Counted from the first letter of the stretch, positions 1 to 8,127 are shown. The stretch is DNA of 32,191 nt from Bradyrhizobium genosp. SA-3 (GCF_004212635.1 NZ_PSRT01000094.1:1-32191); one strand, 5' to 3'. Notes: generated by a model not told the origin, from the letters alone. Made by a program: numbers and translations.

Positions 1-302
1 CGCGAAAATTGCGGCGCGACCGCCGCGGCGTGCAGCATCTCAGCCCCATCGAAAAACTGCTGGCGCCGTTGCCGCGCGACTGCGGCATCGTGACCGTGAT
101 CGACGGCCATCCCTCCGCGCTCGGCTGGCTCGGCAGCGTCCGTGGCCACCGCGTCGAGGCACTCGGCGTCGAGCAGTTCGGCCAGACCGGCACGATCGCA
201 GACCTCTACCGCCACTACGGCCTGGATGCCAACGCCATCATCGATGCGGCCGAAAGCCTCACCACCGGCGCGCCGGTGCTGCATCGGAAGATGGCGGTGT
301 AA
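1..302 (+). CDS. Transketolase / pyruvate dehydrogenase E1-like protein, C-terminal fragment
   Basis: Only the last ~99 codons lie in the window; the reading frame is open to the left edge, so the start is missing. The visible part resembles the C-terminal domain of thiamine-diphosphate transketolase-like or pyruvate dehydrogenase E1-like enzymes: a beta-strand segment ending VTVIDGHPSALGWLGSV, then the conserved GVEQFGQTGTIADLYRHYG and DANAIIDAA. In the family this domain packs at the dimer interface and ends the protein, which agrees with the stop at 300-302. The substrate cannot be told from this fragment; a dehydrogenase E1 or a transketolase-like enzyme of unknown substrate are both possible. 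A palindromic repeat begins 5 bases after the stop. Confidence 0.75.
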   Translation, partial: RKLRRDRRGVQHLSPIEKLLAPLPRDCGIVTVIDGHPSALGWLGSVRGHRVEALGVEQFGQTGTIADLYRHYGLDANAIIDAAESLTTGAPVLHRKMAV

Positions 303-306
303 AATA

Positions 307-430
307 TCGTCGCCCCGGCGAAGGCCGGGGCCCATACGCCGCTGCGGGTGTTGTAGACGACAGGTGTTAGTCGCCTGAGCAAACCAACGAGATTCGGTGG
401 TTATGGGTCCCGGCCTTCGCCGGGACGACA
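307..430. repeat. Inverted pair of short palindromic repeats (family A, REPIN-like)
   Basis: Two copies of a ~28 bp element in opposite orientation, at about 307-336 and 402-429, separated by ~65 bp. Each copy holds its own hairpin (CCCGGCGAAGGCCGGG type), and the pair can fold into a longer hairpin. The same element recurs at 13875-13996, 22297-22326 and 24401-24518. The rest of the gap to the next gene (431-590) shows no gene. Confidence 0.85.
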
Positions 431-590
431 TCGTGGTTGGGTTGCCACCTTGCCACGTTCCCGCCACCGGCTCATATAACCACCGTCCGCCGCAACGCTG
501 GCCCCGCATATGGCGGGTTCAATTGCTGGCGCTTTCGTGCAAGGATGCCTGCCGAAACGCCCCCTCCAAGCCCCCAAGAAGAGGTTAACG

Positions 591-2019
591 ATGGTCAATC
601 GCATGCAATTCTACATCGACGGCGCCTGGGTCGATCCCGCCGTCAAGAAGTCCACCGCCGTGATCAATCCGGCGACGGAAGAGGCGATGTACGAGGTTGC
701 GCTGGGCTCCAAGGCCGACGTGGACAAGGCCGTGGCTGCCGCCAAGCGCGCCTTTGCGACGTTCTCCCAGACCAGCCGCGAAGAGCGCGTCGCGCTGTTC
801 TCCAAGATCATCGAGATCTACAAGGGCCGGCTCAAGGAGATCGGCGCTGCCGTCTCCGACGAGATGGGCGCGCCGCTGCCGATGGCGGAAAAGCTCCAGG
901 CCGGCGCCGGCCTCGGCCATCTCATGACCACGCTCGACGTGCTCAAGAACTATCATTTCGAGGAGCCGGTCGGCACCGCCATGGTGCTGCGCGAGCCGAT
1001 CGGTGTGGTCGGCATGATCACGCCCTGGAACTGGCCGCTCAATCAGATCGCCTGCAAGGTCGCGCCCGCGCTCGCCGCCGGCTGCACCATGATCCTGAAG
1101 CCGTCGGAGTTCACCCCGACCTCGGCGCTGATCTTCGCGGAGATCCTCCATGAGGCCGGCGTGCCGAAGGGCGTGTTCAACCTCGTCAACGGCCTCGGCC
1201 CCGAGGTCGGCGCCGCCATGAGCGAGCACCCCGATATCGACATGATCTCCTTCACCGGCTCGACCCGCGCCGGCATCGACGTGGCGAAGCGCGCGGCTCC
1301 CACCGTGAAGCGCGTCAGCCAGGAGCTCGGCGGCAAGTCGCCGAACGTCATCCTCGAAGGTGCCGACCTCACGAAGGCGGTGACCGGCGGCGTGATGCAC
1401 ATGTTCAACAACTCCGGCCAGTCGTGCAACGCGCCCTCGCGCATGATCGTGCCGGCCTCGAAGATGAAGGAAGTCGCCGCGATCGCGAAGGCCGTCGCCG
1501 ACAAGACCAAGGCCGGTGATCCCCGCGCCGAAGGCACCACCATCGGCCCGGTCGTCAACCGCGGCCAGTGGGACAAGATCCAGGGGCTGATCAAGAAGGG
1601 CATCGACGAGGGCGCGACGCTCGTCGCCGGCGCCCGGCCTGCCCGAAGGCGTCAACAAGGGCTTCTATGTCCGCCCGACCATCTTCGCCGACGTCACCCC
1701 TGACATGACGATCGCCCGTGAAGAGATCTTCGGACCGGTGCTGACCATCATCGGCGCCAAGGACGAGGCCGACGCGGTGAAGATCGCCAACGACACGCCG
1801 TATGGTCTTGCCGGCTACGTCTCGGCCGACACGGTGGAAAGCGCCAAGCGCGTTGCCCGCCAGATCCGCGCCGGCAACGTCAACCTCCAGGGCGTGCCCA
1901 ACGACCGCACCGCGCCGTTCGGCGGCTACAAGCAGTCCGGCAACGGCCGTGAGTGGGGCAAGTACGGCCTAGAGGACTTCCTCGAAGTGAAGGCCGTCGC
2001 CGGCTTCAACGCGGCGTAA
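591..2019 (+). pseudogene. NAD(P)-dependent aldehyde dehydrogenase, single-base frameshift
   Basis: A complete aldehyde dehydrogenase superfamily protein except for a +1 frame change. The first part runs from ATG 591 and the second continues to the stop at 2017-2019. Counting from 591, cofactor-binding PWNWP is at 145-149, KPSE at 170-173, the general base Glu245 lies in SQELGGKS and the catalytic Cys279 in NNSGQSC. The C-terminal part has EEIFGPV and the PFGGYKQSG motif. Removing one C from the run at 1633-1635 restores one 475-residue protein reading VAGAGLPEGV, a normal length for the family. It would oxidise an aldehyde to an acid in the cytoplasm; the substrate is unknown. The start at 591 begins the family-typical QFYIDGAWV segment; 603 is an alternative. 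A strong terminator follows. Either a sequencing error or a recently broken gene. Confidence 0.85.
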
Positions 2020-2041
2020 GTTTTAGCGCGTGAACAACATG

Positions 2042-2077
2042 ACGCCGGAGCGGCAAACCGCTCCGGCGTTTTTGTTT
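2042..2077 (+). terminator. Rho-independent terminator after the aldehyde dehydrogenase
   Basis: A perfect 12-bp GC-rich stem (2042-2053 with 2058-2069), a CAAA loop, and a T-rich tail running to 2077. It sits 22 bases after the aldehyde dehydrogenase stop and has the classical form of an intrinsic terminator. Confidence 0.9.
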
Positions 2078-2196
2078 CGTCATTGCGAGGAGCCCTTGCG
2101 ACGAAGCAATCCAGGCTGTCTCCGCGGAAACAGTCTGGATTGCTTCCGCCTTCGCCAAAGGCTTCGGCGGACAAGTCGCTTCGCCCGTAATGACGG
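2078..2196. repeat. Palindromic repeat family B (copy 1)
   Basis: Begins CGTCATTGCGAGGAGC and ends with the inverse TAATGACGG; inside, GCAATCCAG and CTGGATTGC form a further inverted pair. Related copies lie at 21248-21335 and 28162-28276. It starts directly after the T-run of the terminator. No gene is seen in 2020-2322; the gap holds the terminator, this repeat and the next one. Confidence 0.85.
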
Positions 2197-2207
2197 AGAA
2201 CAGATCT

Positions 2208-2302
2208 CGTAGGGTGGGCAAAGGCGCGCTCTTCGCGCGACGTGCCCACCGTTCCGCGCCGAACGAGAACTGGTGGGCACGCTGCGCTTTGCCCACCCTA
2301 CG
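2208..2302. repeat. Palindromic repeat family C
   Basis: A ~95-bp element with terminal inverted repeats: CGTAGGGTGGGCAAAG at the left and CTTTGCCCACCCTACG at the right, with a second inner pair built on GTGCCCACC / GGTGGGCAC. This is the only copy in the window. It lies just before the end of the lactonase gene on the other strand and may act as a transcription end or mRNA-stabilising structure. Confidence 0.8.
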
Positions 2303-2322
2303 AGACCGACACGGCCGAACGA

Positions 2323-3303
2323 CTATCCCCCAACCGCGCCTTGCGTGTTCACATACAGCGCGTAGATCGACTGGCTCGCGGCCATGAACAGGCGGTTGCG
2401 CTTGACGCCGCCGAAGCAGAGATTGGCGCAGCGCTCGGGCAGCGCGATGCGGCCGATCATGACGCCGTCCGGCGCGAACACCACGACGCCGTCAAGCTCG
2501 GGATCGCCCATGCCCCAGCCGCACCAGAGATTGCCGTCGATGTCGCAGCGCATGCCGTCCGGCGTGCCGGGACCTGCATCGATGTGGACGCGCTTATTGG
2601 AGATCGTGGCGCCATCAGGCGAGACGTCATAGGCGAGGATCTTGCGGTTCGGTTGCCCGCGCGATTCCACGACGTATAGAATCTTCTCGTCGGGCGAGAA
2701 GCACAGCCCGTTCGGCCCCAGCACACCCTCGGCGACGATGGTCGCTTTACCGGTCGCGGGATCGAGCCGGTAGACGTTCGGCTCGATCTCGGGCTCGGCC
2801 TTGTAGCCCTCGTAATTGCCGAGCAGGCCGAAGGTCGGATCGGTGAACCAGATCGAGCCGTCCGATTTAACAACGACATCGTTCGGTGAGTTCAACCGCT
2901 TGCCGTTGAATTGATCCATCAGCACGGTGATGCTGCCGTCATATTCGGTGCGCACCACGCGGCGACCGCCATGCTCGCAGGTGACGAGCCGGCCCTGACG
3001 ATCCCTGGTGTTGCCATTGGCGAAATTCGAGGGCTTTCGGAACACGCTGACGGCGCCGGTTTCCTCCTCCCACTTGAGGATGCGCTGGTTCGGGATGTCG
3101 CTGCACAGGAGATAGCGCCCGTCGCCGAACCACACCGGCCCCTCGGCCCAGCGCAGGCCGGTCGCGAGCCGCTCCACCGCCGAAAGTTTCAGCCAGTATT
3201 TTTCGAAGCGGGGATCGAGTGCACGTATCGCCGGATCGGGGTAACAGGTCGCCGGCCGCCAGCCTTGCGGCCGTTCTTGGGTGTGGGACGATGCATCGTT
3301 CAT
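2323..3303 (-). CDS. SMP-30/gluconolactonase-family lactonase
   Basis: A 326-residue six-bladed beta-propeller of the SMP-30/LRE family, metal-dependent hydrolases that open sugar lactones. Visible family motifs are RWAEGPVWFGDG (metal-ligand Glu), LNSPNDVVVKSDGSIWFTDP (metal-ligand Asn), GPNGLCFSPDE and TPDGMRCDIDGNLW (metal-ligand Asp). There is no signal peptide, so it should be cytoplasmic. I chose the ATG at 3303 because the protein then starts shortly before the conserved region; an in-frame start at 3348 would add 15 residues. It is divergent from a uronate dehydrogenase-like gene whose product would be an aldarolactone, so the lactonase may hydrolyse that product. This functional link is inference; the exact lactone is unknown. 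Confidence 0.88.
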   Translation of the reverse strand: MNDASSHTQERPQGWRPATCYPDPAIRALDPRFEKYWLKLSAVERLATGLRWAEGPVWFGDGRYLLCSDIPNQRILKWEEETGAVSVFRKPSNFANGNTRDRQGRLVTCEHGGRRVVRTEYDGSITVLMDQFNGKRLNSPNDVVVKSDGSIWFTDPTFGLLGNYEGYKAEPEIEPNVYRLDPATGKATIVAEGVLGPNGLCFSPDEKILYVVESRGQPNRKILAYDVSPDGATISNKRVHIDAGPGTPDGMRCDIDGNLWCGWGMGDPELDGVVVFAPDGVMIGRIALPERCANLCFGGVKRNRLFMAASQSIYALYVNTQGAVGG

Positions 3304-3393
3304 GCGCAGTCTCGTTGTTGCGTTCCCTCTGTCCAAGTCTGCTAGCATCAGATATCTACGGCCGCAAATCGGTCGCTACTTATGAGGAAAGAC
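3304..3393. promoter_or_regulatory. Divergent promoter region between lactonase and uronate dehydrogenase-like gene
   Basis: The only space from which both outward-facing genes can be transcribed. It is visibly richer in A/T than the flanking genes, for example around 3340-3382. I could not assign convincing -35/-10 boxes or an operator. The plus-strand side ends in the ribosome binding site GAGGAAA (3384-3390), placed before ATG 3394. Confidence 0.5.
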
Positions 3394-4218
3394 ATGCCGC
3401 GCATCTTGATGACAGGAGCTTCGGGCGGAATTGGAACGCGCCTGCGGAAACTGCTGCCGCCGATCTACCCGGACCTCCTGCTGAGCGACATCCGCAAGCC
3501 GGCCGATCTCGGCCCCGACGAGCAGTTCAAAGCGGCGGACCTGTCCGATATGGCGCAGGTCGAGGCGATCTGCGAGGGCGTCGACGGCATCATCCATTTC
3601 GGCGGCTATTCGGTCGAGGGTCCCTGGGACGACATCCTCCAGGCCAACATCATCGGCTGCTACAATCTGTTCGAGGCCGCGTACCGCAAGGGCGTCAAGC
3701 GCGTGGTGTTCGCCTCGTCCAATCACGCCGTCGGCTTCTATCCGCGCCACCACAAGATCGGCACCGACGTCACCCCGCGCCCCGACGGCCGCTATGGCGT
3801 CAGCAAGGTGTTCGGCGAAGCCGTCGGCGCGCTCTATGCCGACAAGCACGGGCTGAAGGTGACTTGCCTGCGCATCGGCAATTTCGGCGACATGCCGCTC
3901 GACCAGCGCCGGCTCGCGATCTGGCTCAAGCCCGACGACCTCGTGCAGCTCTGCCAGATCGGGCTCGAGCATCCCGACATCCATTTCGAGATATTCTACG
4001 GCGTGTCCCTGAACGAGCGCGCCTGGTGGGACAACCACCGCGCCTACGCGTTCGGCTACCGCCCCACCGGCCGCTCCGAGGATCATGTGGCGCATGCCAT
4101 GGCCGAGCAGGCCAAGCTCAAGCCCGACCCGATCGGCGACCACTATCAGGGCGGCGCCTTCTGCAGCAGCGAGTTCGATGGCGATGCGAGCCGGATCATC
4201 GACTGGAATAAGCGGTAG
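3394..4218 (+). CDS. Uronate dehydrogenase-like NAD-dependent short-chain oxidoreductase
   Basis: A 274-residue extended short-chain dehydrogenase. It has the nucleotide motif TGASGGIG (residues 7-14), the SSNH segment (108-111) and the catalytic YGVSK (Tyr134, Lys138). The pattern HFGGYSVEGPWDDILQANI, SSNHAVGFYP and AWWDNHRAYAFGYRP follows, as far as I recall, bacterial uronate dehydrogenases such as Agrobacterium Udh. These oxidise galacturonate or glucuronate at C1 to an aldarolactone with NAD. GAGGAAA sits 4-10 bases before ATG 3394; ATG 3382 has no such site, so I prefer 3394. The divergent SMP-30 lactonase supports a uronate to aldarate step. The substrate remains inferred; a general NAD-dependent epimerase/dehydratase is the fallback name. 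Confidence 0.82.
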   Translation: MPRILMTGASGGIGTRLRKLLPPIYPDLLLSDIRKPADLGPDEQFKAADLSDMAQVEAICEGVDGIIHFGGYSVEGPWDDILQANIIGCYNLFEAAYRKGVKRVVFASSNHAVGFYPRHHKIGTDVTPRPDGRYGVSKVFGEAVGALYADKHGLKVTCLRIGNFGDMPLDQRRLAIWLKPDDLVQLCQIGLEHPDIHFEIFYGVSLNERAWWDNHRAYAFGYRPTGRSEDHVAHAMAEQAKLKPDPIGDHYQGGAFCSSEFDGDASRIIDWNKR

Positions 4219-4262
4219 GGCTGTTGATGTAGCCTAGGCTCTCGCCACCATGCAGGTGCACT

Positions 4263-4297
4263 CCCTCGCCCCGTTTTTACGGGGAGAGGGTGAGGGC
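4263..4297. repeat. Palindromic repeat family D, single hairpin; possible bidirectional terminator
   Basis: CCCTCGCCCCG and CGGGGAGAGGGTGAGGG surround a TTTTTA loop. It lies between two convergent genes (uronate dehydrogenase-like and LysR), where a transcription end is expected. Related hairpins occur at 18182-18331 and 25422-25541. Confidence 0.65.
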
Positions 4298-4376
4298 TTT
4301 CACCGCGAGGACCGTGAGAGTTGGACTCGCGGAAGTCTGTGCCCTTGTTCAGCAGTACTTCCGTCAGGTCGTCATC

Positions 4377-5354
4377 CTAGCCGCCGCGTCTGAGGTTCTC
4401 AGCGGCGCGTCTAAGGACGTCATGGAGCCATTCGTGCGAGGGCTCGCCGTCGACACGCTCGTGCCATAGCAGCCGGACCTCCAGCGGAGTCGCCGTGTAG
4501 GGAAGCTCGTACGTCGCGATCGGATAGTTTTGTTCCAGTGCTTGCGCAAGCGGGCGCGGAACGATGGCCGCCAATTCGGAATCCCGAAGCAGCCCGGGGA
4601 CGGCTAGAAAATGCGGCAATGACACCGCCATCCGCGGCGGCCGGTCGCTCTCGGCGAGTGCCCGCTCGAGCGCATCGCGGTCGTACATTTCCGAGCGCCG
4701 CGCCAGGCCGCGCTCGGAAATGAAGCCGCCGATCGCGCCCTCCTGCTCTCCACCGAAGGAGACCACCACCAGCGGCAGCCGTGCAAGCATCGCCTTGTCC
4801 AGCCGACCAAGCTTGCGCTTTTTGCCGACAATCAGCACGTCGTCATATTCGAATAGCAGCGACGTGCGGAAACGGCTCGGCGGAAGCGAGAAGACGCCGA
4901 TCGCAACGTCGATGCGACCGAGGTCGATCTGCTCGGCAAGGTCGATCCGCGTGACCGGCTTGATGGTCAGGTCAATGTGGGGCGCCTCGCGCCCGAGTAT
5001 CTTCAAGAGAGGCGACGCCAACACCATCGTGGCGAAGTCATTGGCAGCCAGCGTAAACTGCTTGGTTGACGTCGCCGGAACGAAGGTCGGCAGTTCCACA
5101 GCCGCCTCGAGCACGCGTAGCGCCTCACGAATTTGGGGGGCCATCGTCAAGGCCCGCGCCGTCGGTTGCATGCCCGCGGCCGTGCGCACGAACAGCTCAT
5201 CTTCCAGCATCTCTCGAAGCCGGGCGAGCGAGTGGCTTACGGCGGACTGGCTGAGCGCGACTTTCTGGCTGGCGCGCAATACGCTCCTTTCGTCCATGAC
5301 GGCGTCGAACACTTTGAGCAGATTCAGGTCCAATGTCTTGAATGAAACCGACAC
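4377..5354 (-). CDS. LysR-type transcriptional regulator (PnbR-like by position)
   Basis: A LysR-family activator of ~325 residues. The N-terminal winged helix-turn-helix starts FKTLDLNLLKVFDAV and contains the family signature QKVALSQSAVSHSLARLRE. The rest is the two-lobed effector-binding domain with FTLAANDFATMVL and GRIDVAIGVF. The start is uncertain: GTG at 5354 puts the helix-turn-helix at the usual place, whereas ATG at 5468 would add an atypical 38-residue extension. The gene faces away from the binding protein, nitroreductase and lyase genes, the usual arrangement for a LysR regulator and its target operon. Activation by an aromatic acid such as 4-nitrobenzoate is inference from context, analogous to PnbR of Pseudomonas putida TW3. 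Confidence 0.88.
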   Translation of the reverse strand: MSVSFKTLDLNLLKVFDAVMDERSVLRASQKVALSQSAVSHSLARLREMLEDELFVRTAAGMQPTARALTMAPQIREALRVLEAAVELPTFVPATSTKQFTLAANDFATMVLASPLLKILGREAPHIDLTIKPVTRIDLAEQIDLGRIDVAIGVFSLPPSRFRTSLLFEYDDVLIVGKKRKLGRLDKAMLARLPLVVVSFGGEQEGAIGGFISERGLARRSEMYDRDALERALAESDRPPRMAVSLPHFLAVPGLLRDSELAAIVPRPLAQALEQNYPIATYELPYTATPLEVRLLWHERVDGEPSHEWLHDVLRRAAENLRRGG

Positions 5355-5563
5355 GATGAGGATCCAGTTGATGGCTGACGGCGCGCCGCGACGGCGACCA
5401 GTTAAGGTCAGGGGCGCCGTAGATGCAACCGGTGCAAACGATCGAACCAAGCCTTGAGTCCCGGGCAAACTGAAGGAGGTTCAGGATCAATCTGCAAGAG
5501 TTTCACTTCCGCAAGAGACCGATCCCGGCATTATTCAATCGCTGTGTTCGGAGGAGGTGAGCC

Positions 5564-6784
5564 ATGCGATCGACCGCGACGACAGGTACCGGTAAGGCGG
5601 TTGTTGCGACGTTGATTTCGCTGGTGCTCACGACCGCCGCGATTGCCGACGAGGCACCGATCAAGCTCGGGGTGCTGACCGACATGTCCTCGCTCTATGC
5701 CGACAATGGCGGGCAAGGGTCAGTGGTCGCGGCGCAAATGGCCGTTGACGATTTCAAGGGCAGGGTTTTGGGGCGTCCCGTCCAGATCATTGCCGGCGAC
5801 CACCAGAACAAGGCTGACGTAGGATCGGTGATTGCACGGCGCTGGATCGAGAACGAGGGTGTCGAGGTGATTCTCGATGTCCCCAATTCGGCCGTCGCGT
5901 TGGCTGTACAAGGCATTACCCGTGACAAGAAGAAGCTGTTTCTCGCCACTGGCGCCGCCACTTCGCGCCTCACCGGCGACGAATGCTCGCTGACCGGCAT
6001 TCACTGGACCTACGATACCTTTGCTTTGTCGCAGGGCATAACCAAAGCGATCGCGCGCCTTGGCGCAAAGACTTGGTTCTTCCTCTCCGCTGATTATTCG
6101 CTGGGCGCACAGCTCGAGGCCGATAGCCGCCGGGTCATCGGCGCGACCGGTGGCAAGGTCGTGGGCGCGGTCAAGCATCCTATCAACACGCCGGATTTCT
6201 CCTCCTTCCTGCTGCAAGCGCAATCTTCGAAGGCGGATGTGATCGCACTGGCCGATGCTGGCGGTGATTTCATCAATGCGGTCAAGCAGGCCGGCGAGTT
6301 CGGGATCACGCGCGGGCAAAAGCTTGCCGGTCTGATCGTTTTCATCGCCGACATTCACAGTCTGGGATTGCAGAGTGCTCAAGGCTTGATGCTCAGCTCG
6401 GCATTCTACTGGGATATGAACGACGACACGCGTGCATGGTCGAGGCGCTTCATCGAGAAGACCCAGAAGGTCCCGACCATGATCCATGCCGGCACTTACG
6501 GCGCGGTGATGCACTATCTCAAGGCGGCCGAAGCGGCGGGCACGCTCGATGGACCTGCCGTTGCCGCCAAGATGCGCGAGATGCCGGTGAATGATTTCAT
6601 GACGAAGAATGGCCGGATCCGCGAAGACGGCAGATTGATCCGGGACATGTATCTCTTCCGGGTCAAGTCACCGCAGCAATCGAAACATAAGTTCGACTAC
6701 TATGAGCTGCTCGCGACCATTCCCGGAGAAGAGGCCTTCAGGCCGATGGAGGACGGAGGATGTCCGCTCCTGAAGAAGCCGTGA
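5564..6784 (+). CDS. ABC transporter substrate-binding protein, branched-chain amino acid / aromatic type
   Basis: A 406-residue periplasmic binding protein of the LivJ-like type-I fold family. A signal peptide covers about residues 1-28 (LISLVLTTAAIADEAP). The mature part shows the family pattern IKLGVLTDMSSLYADNGG, AAQMAVDDF, GRPVQIIAGDHQNKADVG and, later, WFFLSADYSLGAQLEADS. ATG 5564 is preceded by a strong GGAGGAGGTG site. No permease or ATPase genes are nearby, so it is an orphan binding protein here. Members of this family also bind aromatic acids, and the gene runs straight into the nitroreductase gene, so a role in capturing a nitroaromatic or related acid is plausible but inferred. 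Confidence 0.88.
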   Translation: MRSTATTGTGKAVVATLISLVLTTAAIADEAPIKLGVLTDMSSLYADNGGQGSVVAAQMAVDDFKGRVLGRPVQIIAGDHQNKADVGSVIARRWIENEGVEVILDVPNSAVALAVQGITRDKKKLFLATGAATSRLTGDECSLTGIHWTYDTFALSQGITKAIARLGAKTWFFLSADYSLGAQLEADSRRVIGATGGKVVGAVKHPINTPDFSSFLLQAQSSKADVIALADAGGDFINAVKQAGEFGITRGQKLAGLIVFIADIHSLGLQSAQGLMLSSAFYWDMNDDTRAWSRRFIEKTQKVPTMIHAGTYGAVMHYLKAAEAAGTLDGPAVAAKMREMPVNDFMTKNGRIREDGRLIRDMYLFRVKSPQQSKHKFDYYELLATIPGEEAFRPMEDGGCPLLKKP

Positions 6785-7488
6785 TGGCTGGAGATGAGGC
6801 GCGTATCGTGGCGCCGAGCCCGATCGACGCGATCCTGACCGGCCGGTTTGCATGCCGCCAGTTCTGCAACGCTCCGGTCGCCCGACGAACGATCGAGCAG
6901 ATCCTCCGTGTCGCGCGATTCGCGCCCAGCGGTGCGAACATCCAGCCCTGGCACGTCTACGTGCTGACAGGCGAGGTCAAGGGCAAGGTGTCGGCGGCGC
7001 TGCTGGAGGCGCATGAGACCTCTCGTGACGAACACGTCTCAGAGTACAAATACTACGCCAGCGATTTACCCGGTCTGTATCTCAAACGGCGGCAGGAGTT
7101 CGGCCGATTGTTCTATGGCTCGCTCGGGATCCATCAAGCCGATTCAGAGGGGAGGAGCAGACAGACCGCGAAGAATTACACATTCTTCGGCGCGCCCGTG
7201 GGATTGATCGTGACCATCGACCGTCGCCTGGAAGTCGGTAGCTGGCTCGACCTCGGAATGTTCGTGCAGAACATAATGCTCGCGGCGGCAGGACGCGGGC
7301 TTCAATCGTGCCCGCAGGAAACGTTCGCAAAATACCATCGAATCCTGCGCCCACTGCTGTCGATTCCGGCAGAGCAAATGGTGGTGTGCGGCATCTCGAT
7401 CGGCAAGGCCAAGCTTCAGGGGCAGGACAGAGTGATGCCGCGGGCGGACATCGATGAGTTCGCGACGTTCCTTGGTTTCGAAGATTGA
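6760..7488 (+). CDS. pnbA: FMN-dependent nitroreductase, probable 4-nitrobenzoate reductase
   Basis: A 242-residue nitroreductase-family flavoprotein with the FMN-binding segment RFAPSGANIQPWHVYVLTG at about residues 48-66 and a C-terminal VVCGISIGK. The start overlaps the upstream gene by 25 bases; ATG 6760 has a GGAGGA site, and ATG 6784, fused to the upstream stop as TGATG, is a second in-frame candidate. Either way translation is coupled to the binding-protein gene. The next gene resembles 4-hydroxylaminobenzoate lyase, so the likely reaction is NAD(P)H-dependent reduction of 4-nitrobenzoate to 4-hydroxylaminobenzoate, as by PnbA of P. putida TW3. The family is sure; the substrate rests on the neighbour. 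Confidence 0.82.
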   Translation: MSAPEEAVMAGDEARIVAPSPIDAILTGRFACRQFCNAPVARRTIEQILRVARFAPSGANIQPWHVYVLTGEVKGKVSAALLEAHETSRDEHVSEYKYYASDLPGLYLKRRQEFGRLFYGSLGIHQADSEGRSRQTAKNYTFFGAPVGLIVTIDRRLEVGSWLDLGMFVQNIMLAAAGRGLQSCPQETFAKYHRILRPLLSIPAEQMVVCGISIGKAKLQGQDRVMPRADIDEFATFLGFED

Positions 7489-7509
7489 AGCTTGGTCGAA
7501 TAGGAGATC

Positions 7510-8055
7510 ATGATGCAAAGCCGAGAAGAACTGATCCAGCGCAGCATTCCGTTCCTCCGGGAGGTCAAGGACATGACCCCGGGAGCTGAGATGGAGCGTT
7601 GGCTCAACGAGACATATGGGGAAGAGAGCGCGCTCTATCAGGATCTCGCTCGCCTGATCAAGGTCGGGGTCGAGGAAGGATGGGCCGCAAACCAGGAAGT
7701 GGACGGCCCAAACTACCGGCGCAGCCGCATCGTAGAGCCGACGGCCGACACGTTCCAGTTCAGCATCACTGCTGTGTACATGAACAGCGCCGATCCGCGC
7801 CGCTTCAAGGACGAGGACGACCACGACGTGTTGCGGGGACAATATCACGGCCATCCCTACGGCGAGCTCAACCTTGTGGTCCCCTTGAACAAGGGTGCGG
7901 AGTTGAAGGGATTACAGGGTTGGCAGGGAGCCGGCTGGACGGCGCCTGATCCAGGCAGCAGGCACTATCCTGAAGTCAGGGGCGGCGCGGTCATTGCACT
8001 GTTCTATCTGCCGGCTGGGCGCATCTCATACGATTTCAAGGCGCCTGCCGGATGA
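7510..8055 (+). CDS. pnbB: 4-hydroxylaminobenzoate lyase-like protein (DUF4863 family)
   Basis: A 181-residue protein that I recognise as the PnbB / DUF4863 type. The best markers are GWAANQEVDGPNYRRSR, the His-rich GQYHGHPYGELNLVVPL at about 117-133 (a cupin-like metal-site pattern), ELKGLQGWQGAGWTAP and the C-terminal GRISYDF. In the 4-nitrobenzoate pathway this lyase converts 4-hydroxylaminobenzoate to protocatechuate and ammonium. AGGAG at 7502-7506 is better spaced for the second Met (7513) than for 7510, so two residues at the start are uncertain. The gene follows the nitroreductase by 21 bases in one operon. No protocatechuate ring-cleavage genes are in the window, so that part of the pathway would lie elsewhere. 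Confidence 0.78.
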   Translation: MMQSREELIQRSIPFLREVKDMTPGAEMERWLNETYGEESALYQDLARLIKVGVEEGWAANQEVDGPNYRRSRIVEPTADTFQFSITAVYMNSADPRRFKDEDDHDVLRGQYHGHPYGELNLVVPLNKGAELKGLQGWQGAGWTAPDPGSRHYPEVRGGAVIALFYLPAGRISYDFKAPAG

Positions 8056-8109
8056 TTGCGCGATGCGAAGCGCTCGGGGCGCGCTCGTCAATTCCTGACA
8101 ATTGCTGCG

Positions 8110-8127
8110 GCCGGGCAAGCGCCCGGC
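8110..8127. terminator. Weak hairpin between convergent genes
   Basis: GCCGGGC and GCCCGGC form a 7-bp stem with a 4-base loop, in the gap between the lyase gene and the convergent secreted-protein gene. It has no T-run, so it is only a possible (rho-assisted or bidirectional) end signal. Confidence 0.3.

Noticed and set aside
307..430. CRISPR-like array from repeated palindromes
   Set aside because: Repeats are inverted pairs scattered over the window, not direct repeats with regular spacers, and no cas genes are present.
585..1658. Long minus-strand open frame opposite the aldehyde dehydrogenase
   Set aside because: The plus strand has all aldehyde dehydrogenase motifs; the minus frame is a shadow caused by high GC and has no recognisable domain.
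4377..5468. 363-residue LysR starting at ATG 5468
   Set aside because: The extra 38 residues precede the usual LysR N-terminus and look non-coding; GTG 5354 is preferred, though not proven.
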